Source: Citrobacter arsenatis
Lineage (GTDB): Bacteria; Pseudomonadota; Gammaproteobacteria; Enterobacterales; Enterobacteriaceae
DNA: 64,000 nucleotides
Assembly: GCF_004353845.1 (NCBI RefSeq)
Contig: NZ_CP037864.1
Span: 2,108,001 to 2,172,000, forward strand
Reading direction: 5' to 3'
The number at the start of each line of letters is the position of its first letter. Within the stretch, counting starts at the first letter, position 1. Position numbers and translations under genes: made by a program. The notes under the pieces were generated by a model. The model was not told the origin of the DNA, made no database searches, and was given only the letters and a program-made list of their open reading frames with translations. Shown one piece after another: positions 60,820-64,000 of this stretch.

Positions 60820-61028
60820 ACAAATTTACATAACTTGTCACTTCTGGTGTTTTTCTTGAATAAATATACATAAATTGTCATGAGTTTTAGATAAGGAAAT
60901 AGCAGAGAGGGCCAATAGTCCGCATCGGTAATTATTAGACCGGGATTAATATGCCACTGAATAAATTGTGAGTGTTTAATCTATTTTCTGAGATTCAAGG
61001 CGTACTCATAACGGAGTATCAGAAAAAA

Positions 61029-61056
61029 GTATGATAATTTTGGAAAATCGTCATAC
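61029..61056 (+). promoter_or_regulatory. NikR operator
   Basis: GTATGA (61029-61034), exactly 16 bases, TCATAC (61051-61056). This is the E. coli NikR consensus GTATGA-N16-TCATAC without mismatch, and the symmetry extends to 10 bp on each side (AAAAGTATGA/TCATACTTTT). It lies 121 bases before the binding-protein gene. Nickel-loaded NikR would repress the operon. Confidence 0.85.
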
Positions 61057-61176
61057 TTTTCTGCGCCGCATCATTTTTTTCGTCATTTCTGTCCGCCATA
61101 ATCCCTTTCCCAGGAGACCGTTCAACGACCAGGAATCGTTACGCGGTATAAAAATAACGCAAATCTGGACAACAAA

Positions 61177-62763
61177 ATGATCAAAGGCAAGCTGGCACTG
61201 CTTACGTGCGTATTGACTCTCGCATTAACCTCACCATTACTCGCGGCGCAAAATGCGAGTGAAGGTCAGACGTTAAAGTTGGCAATTGGACCGGAACCAA
61301 CGGAAGGCTTTGACCCGATGCTGGGCTGGAGTCATGGCAGCTATTTGCTTTTGCATGCACCATTATTAAAACAAAATGCAGATATGAGCTGGGGAAACCT
61401 GCTGACGGAAAAAGTCGCGACCAGCGCAGACGGCAAAACCTGGACGTTGACGTTAAAACCTGACCTTAAATTCTCTGATGGTTCGCCGCTAACCGCCGAA
61501 GACGTGGTGTTCACCTATAACAAAGCGGCAAAAAGCGGTGGCAAAATTGACATGGGCAACTTTACCCACGCCAGTTTGAAAGATAACCGCACGGTAGAAA
61601 TCACGCTACGTAGTCCGCAGAGCACCTTTGTGAATGTGCTGGGTTCTTTGGGGATTGTTCCGGCGAAACGATATGACGAAAAAACATTCGCCAAAAATCC
61701 GATTGGTGCGGGTCCTTATCGACTGGTGAGTTTTCAGCCGGGACAGCAGTTGATCGTGGAGGCTAACCCCTGGTATGCCGGTAAGAAAAATGATTTCAAT
61801 AAGCTGGTGTTTGTCTTCCTGGATGAAGATAACGCTTATGCCGCAGCGCGCAGTGGCCAACTGGGACTCGTGCGTATTGCGCCATCCATGGCAGTCGCCC
61901 CTCAGCAGCAGAATTTGAAACTTTGGGTACGCGACAGCGTGGAAAACCGGGGCATTGTGTTTCCGATGACTCCTGCAGGTAAAAAAGATGCCAATGGCAA
62001 TCCGATCGGCAACGATGTTACGGCTGATATCGCCATCAGACGCGCCATCAACTACGCCATCAACCGTAAGCAGCTTGCCGACCAGGTTATGGAGGGGCAT
62101 GCGATTCCGGCGTATAGCGCGGTTCAGGGCCTGCCGTGGCAGGGGCAGTCAGTCGCGTTCAAAGATGGCGACAGCGAAAAAGCACGAACGATTCTGGAAG
62201 ACGCCGGCTGGAAAGTAGGAAAAGACGGCGTACGTGTGAAAGACGGTAAAGAGGCTCGCCTGACGCTGTGGTACGCCAGCGGTGACAGTACGCGTAGGGA
62301 TTTAGCCGAAGCCGTACGTGCAATGCTGGAACCGGTGGGTATCCAGGTCTCGTTGCAATCCGGAAGCTGGGAAACGGTTGAGCGGCATATGCATGCGAAT
62401 CCGACGCTGTTTGGCTGGGGAAGCCTCGATCCGATGGAGCTTTTCCATCACTACAGTAGTCAGGCCGCAGGCGTGGAATACTACAATCCGGGGTATTACA
62501 GTAACTCGGTTGTTGAACAGCATCTTAAACAGGCCATTGACGCCCCGGACTGGCAAAAAGCATTGCCTTTCTGGCAACAGGTGGAGTGGGATGGCAAGCA
62601 AGGGGCCGGCGTGCAGGGTGACGCTGCCTGGGCATGGTTGCTGAATATTCAGCACACTTACCTGGCAAATCCATGTATTGACTTAGGGAAAGGCGCACCG
62701 GAGATTCACGGTAGCTGGTCACTACTCAATAATCTGGATGAATGGACCTGGACCTGCCGTTGA
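61177..62763 (+). CDS. substrate-binding protein of a nickel/peptide-type ABC importer (YntA-like)
   Basis: A 528-aa periplasmic binding protein, SBP family 5. It has a signal peptide (MIKGKLALLTCVLTLALTSPLLA). Typical family segments: LLTEKVATSADGKTWTLTL, FSDGSPLTAEDVVFTYN, NPIGAGPYRLVSFQPGQ and AIRRAINYAINRKQLADQVM. It differs clearly from E. coli NikA and resembles YntA-type proteins of enteric nickel importers. The NikR box in front supports nickel (or a nickel chelate) as ligand; oligopeptide binding remains possible. Its stop overlaps the permease start (TGATG). No other binding-protein gene is near. Confidence 0.8.
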   Translation: MIKGKLALLTCVLTLALTSPLLAAQNASEGQTLKLAIGPEPTEGFDPMLGWSHGSYLLLHAPLLKQNADMSWGNLLTEKVATSADGKTWTLTLKPDLKFSDGSPLTAEDVVFTYNKAAKSGGKIDMGNFTHASLKDNRTVEITLRSPQSTFVNVLGSLGIVPAKRYDEKTFAKNPIGAGPYRLVSFQPGQQLIVEANPWYAGKKNDFNKLVFVFLDEDNAYAAARSGQLGLVRIAPSMAVAPQQQNLKLWVRDSVENRGIVFPMTPAGKKDANGNPIGNDVTADIAIRRAINYAINRKQLADQVMEGHAIPAYSAVQGLPWQGQSVAFKDGDSEKARTILEDAGWKVGKDGVRVKDGKEARLTLWYASGDSTRRDLAEAVRAMLEPVGIQVSLQSGSWETVERHMHANPTLFGWGSLDPMELFHHYSSQAAGVEYYNPGYYSNSVVEQHLKQAIDAPDWQKALPFWQQVEWDGKQGAGVQGDAAWAWLLNIQHTYLANPCIDLGKGAPEIHGSWSLLNNLDEWTWTCR

Positions 62764-63737
62764 TGAAGTCTGTTGTGGGCCATTTTCTCCGGCTGATAGT
62801 GCTATTAGTGCTGGTTGCGGCTGGCACTTTTGTGCTGCTCAGCTTCTCTCCGGTCGATCCGATCCGCGCCTATATCGGCAACGATCTCCTGCACGTGCCG
62901 CCGGAACAATATGCGCGGATCGCCGCTCGCTGGGGATTGGACCAGCCGCTATGGGAGCGTTTTGGTCACTGGTTTATACGGGTATTGCAGGGCGATCTCG
63001 GTTATTCAATGTTGTTTAATGCGCCGGTTTCCAGCGTAATTAAGGAACGTTTTGCTACGTCGTTTGCGCTGCTTGGCGGCGCGTGGCTACTCTCCGGCAT
63101 ACTGGGAACTGCACTGGGATTTGTTGCGGGCCGCTACCTGAATCGCTGGCCGGATAAAGCAATCTGTCGCCTCAGTTATCTGCTTTCTTCGCTGCCGACT
63201 TTCTGGATTGGCATGTTGCTGCTGGCGTTATTTGCCGTGCGCTGGCCGGTATTTCCGGTCTGCTGCGCGTGGGAGCCTGGCAACAGCGGTGATATGGCCA
63301 CGTTGACTGAGCGTCTACGCCATCTTGTGCTTCCTGTTTGTGCGCTAAGTTTGCTGGGGCTGGGACAAATTACGCTTCACACGCGGGAAAGTATCGCCAG
63401 CGTGATGAAAAGCGATTTTGTCCGTTTTGCGCGTTCTCAGGGAGATAAAGGTTGGTCGCTGTTGCGTCATCAGGTTCTGCGCCATGCCATCACGCCGGCG
63501 CTGTGCCTGCAGTTCGCCTCGCTGGGAGAACTGCTGGGCGGCGCGCTGCTGGCGGAAAAAGTGTTCGCTTATCCGGGACTGGGACAGGCCACTATTGATG
63601 CCGGGTTACGTGGCGATCTGCCGTTACTGATGGGGATTGTGTTGTTCAGTACCGTATTGGTGTTTATTGGCAACTCGTTATCTACCTGGTTTGTTCGTAT
63701 GTTGAATCGTGCTCTGGAGCGACCTGATGCTCTATAA
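62763..63737 (+). CDS. ABC transporter permease 1 (NikB/DppB type, YntB-like)
   Basis: A 324-aa inner membrane permease. The first helix is MKSVVGHFLRLIVLLVLVAAGTFVLL. The family's N-terminal pattern SPVDPIRAYIG precedes five further helices. The coupling-helix EAA region is FVRFARSQGDKGWSLLRHQVLRHAITPAL, which contacts the ATPase. The ATG at 62763 shares one base with the preceding stop (TGATG), so translation is coupled. The C-terminus overlaps the next permease by 11 bases. Confidence 0.88.
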   Translation: MKSVVGHFLRLIVLLVLVAAGTFVLLSFSPVDPIRAYIGNDLLHVPPEQYARIAARWGLDQPLWERFGHWFIRVLQGDLGYSMLFNAPVSSVIKERFATSFALLGGAWLLSGILGTALGFVAGRYLNRWPDKAICRLSYLLSSLPTFWIGMLLLALFAVRWPVFPVCCAWEPGNSGDMATLTERLRHLVLPVCALSLLGLGQITLHTRESIASVMKSDFVRFARSQGDKGWSLLRHQVLRHAITPALCLQFASLGELLGGALLAEKVFAYPGLGQATIDAGLRGDLPLLMGIVLFSTVLVFIGNSLSTWFVRMLNRALERPDAL

Positions 63738-64000
63738 CCCAACGCCGACGCTGATTCGTCTTCTGTTCTCTTTTAGCTGCCTGCTAGGCATTGCGGTGTA
63801 TGGTGCACTGACGCTGGATAATCCGTTAGGCGTTAATTTGCTTGCCCGTCATCTGCCACCTGATGCGCTGTACTGGTTTGGTACCGATAACCTCGGTCGC
63901 GATCTGTGGATCCGATGCTTTCAGGGCGCGCTAACCAGTCTGCAAATTGGTATTGGCGCGGCGTTGTGCAGCGGTTTCATTGCATTAATGATGGCGGCGG
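63727..64000 (+). CDS. ABC transporter permease 2 (NikC/DppC type), partial
   Basis: The first 91 codons of the second permease, cut by the window end. It begins MLYNPTPTLIRLLFSFSCLLG with a membrane helix, then the typical HWFGTDNLGRDLW-type segment (here YWFGTDNLGRDLWIRCFQGA) and a start of the next helix (GIGAALCSGFIALMMA). It overlaps permease 1 by 11 bases. ATPase genes should follow outside the window. Confidence 0.88.
   Translation, partial: MLYNPTPTLIRLLFSFSCLLGIAVYGALTLDNPLGVNLLARHLPPDALYWFGTDNLGRDLWIRCFQGALTSLQIGIGAALCSGFIALMMAA

Overview
The window comes from an enteric gammaproteobacterium. The block purB-hflD-mnmA-nudJ-rluE-icd has the Escherichia/Salmonella/Citrobacter order, and its proteins are nearly the E. 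coli ones by eye. Genes that E. coli K-12 lacks at this place (an Iha-type receptor, a NikR-linked nickel-type transporter, an SH3-repeat protein between nudJ and rluE) make Citrobacter or a close relative my best guess. The genus is an inference.

Region 1 (1-12.4 kb) looks like a capsid-forming phage-inducible chromosomal island (cfPICI), a P4-like satellite; its integrase end lies left of the window. It has a C4-like RNA hairpin, an Icd-like gene, small satellite genes, a P4-type primase/helicase and an array of GGTGAACA iterons like the P4 origin. A compact head and packaging module follows in the order capsid, U35 protease, portal, adaptor, connector, HNH, TerS, TerL, the reverse of the usual phage order. 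An AT-rich OLD-family ATPase-nuclease, probably a defence cargo, ends this part.

Region 2 (12.57-32.2 kb) is the right half of an HK97/lambda-like siphophage. It begins abruptly inside terL at the Walker B motif. It then has a second head module (portal, S49 protease, capsid), neck genes, a full lambda-type tail operon with a -1 frameshift at G/GT, tape measure, M-L-K-I-J, a collagen-like side tail fibre and a DUF4376 fibre partner. Its integrase, repressor, replication, lysis, HNH and TerS genes are not in the window. The combined element therefore carries satellite replication and packaging, two head sets and one complete tail.

Region 3 (32.2-40.3 kb) is a mosaic accessory stretch on the far side of purB: a DgcJ-like diguanylate cyclase, a decayed quinone-oxidoreductase-like gene, an AlbA_2/Schlafen-type protein, a radical SAM enzyme coupled to a small upstream ORF, a YedK-type SRAP protein, a 12-nt direct-repeat cluster and an HtrL/YibB protein. 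In E. coli phoPQ directly follows purB, so this material probably separates the two.

Region 4 (40.3-47.1 kb) is core genome: purB, hflD, mnmA, nudJ and rluE on the minus strand and icd divergent. Region 5 (47.1-64 kb) is variable chromosome: a cytochrome b561 behind a perfect Fur 7-1-7 box, an unknown protein, a LuxR-like regulator, a large autotransporter, the c-di-GMP phosphodiesterase PdeG, a Bor-type lipoprotein, an Iha-type TonB-dependent receptor with a Fur site, and the start of a nickel/peptide-type ABC transporter operon behind an exact NikR operator (GTATGA-N16-TCATAC). Metal supply (iron and nickel), surface proteins and c-di-GMP turnover dominate this last part.
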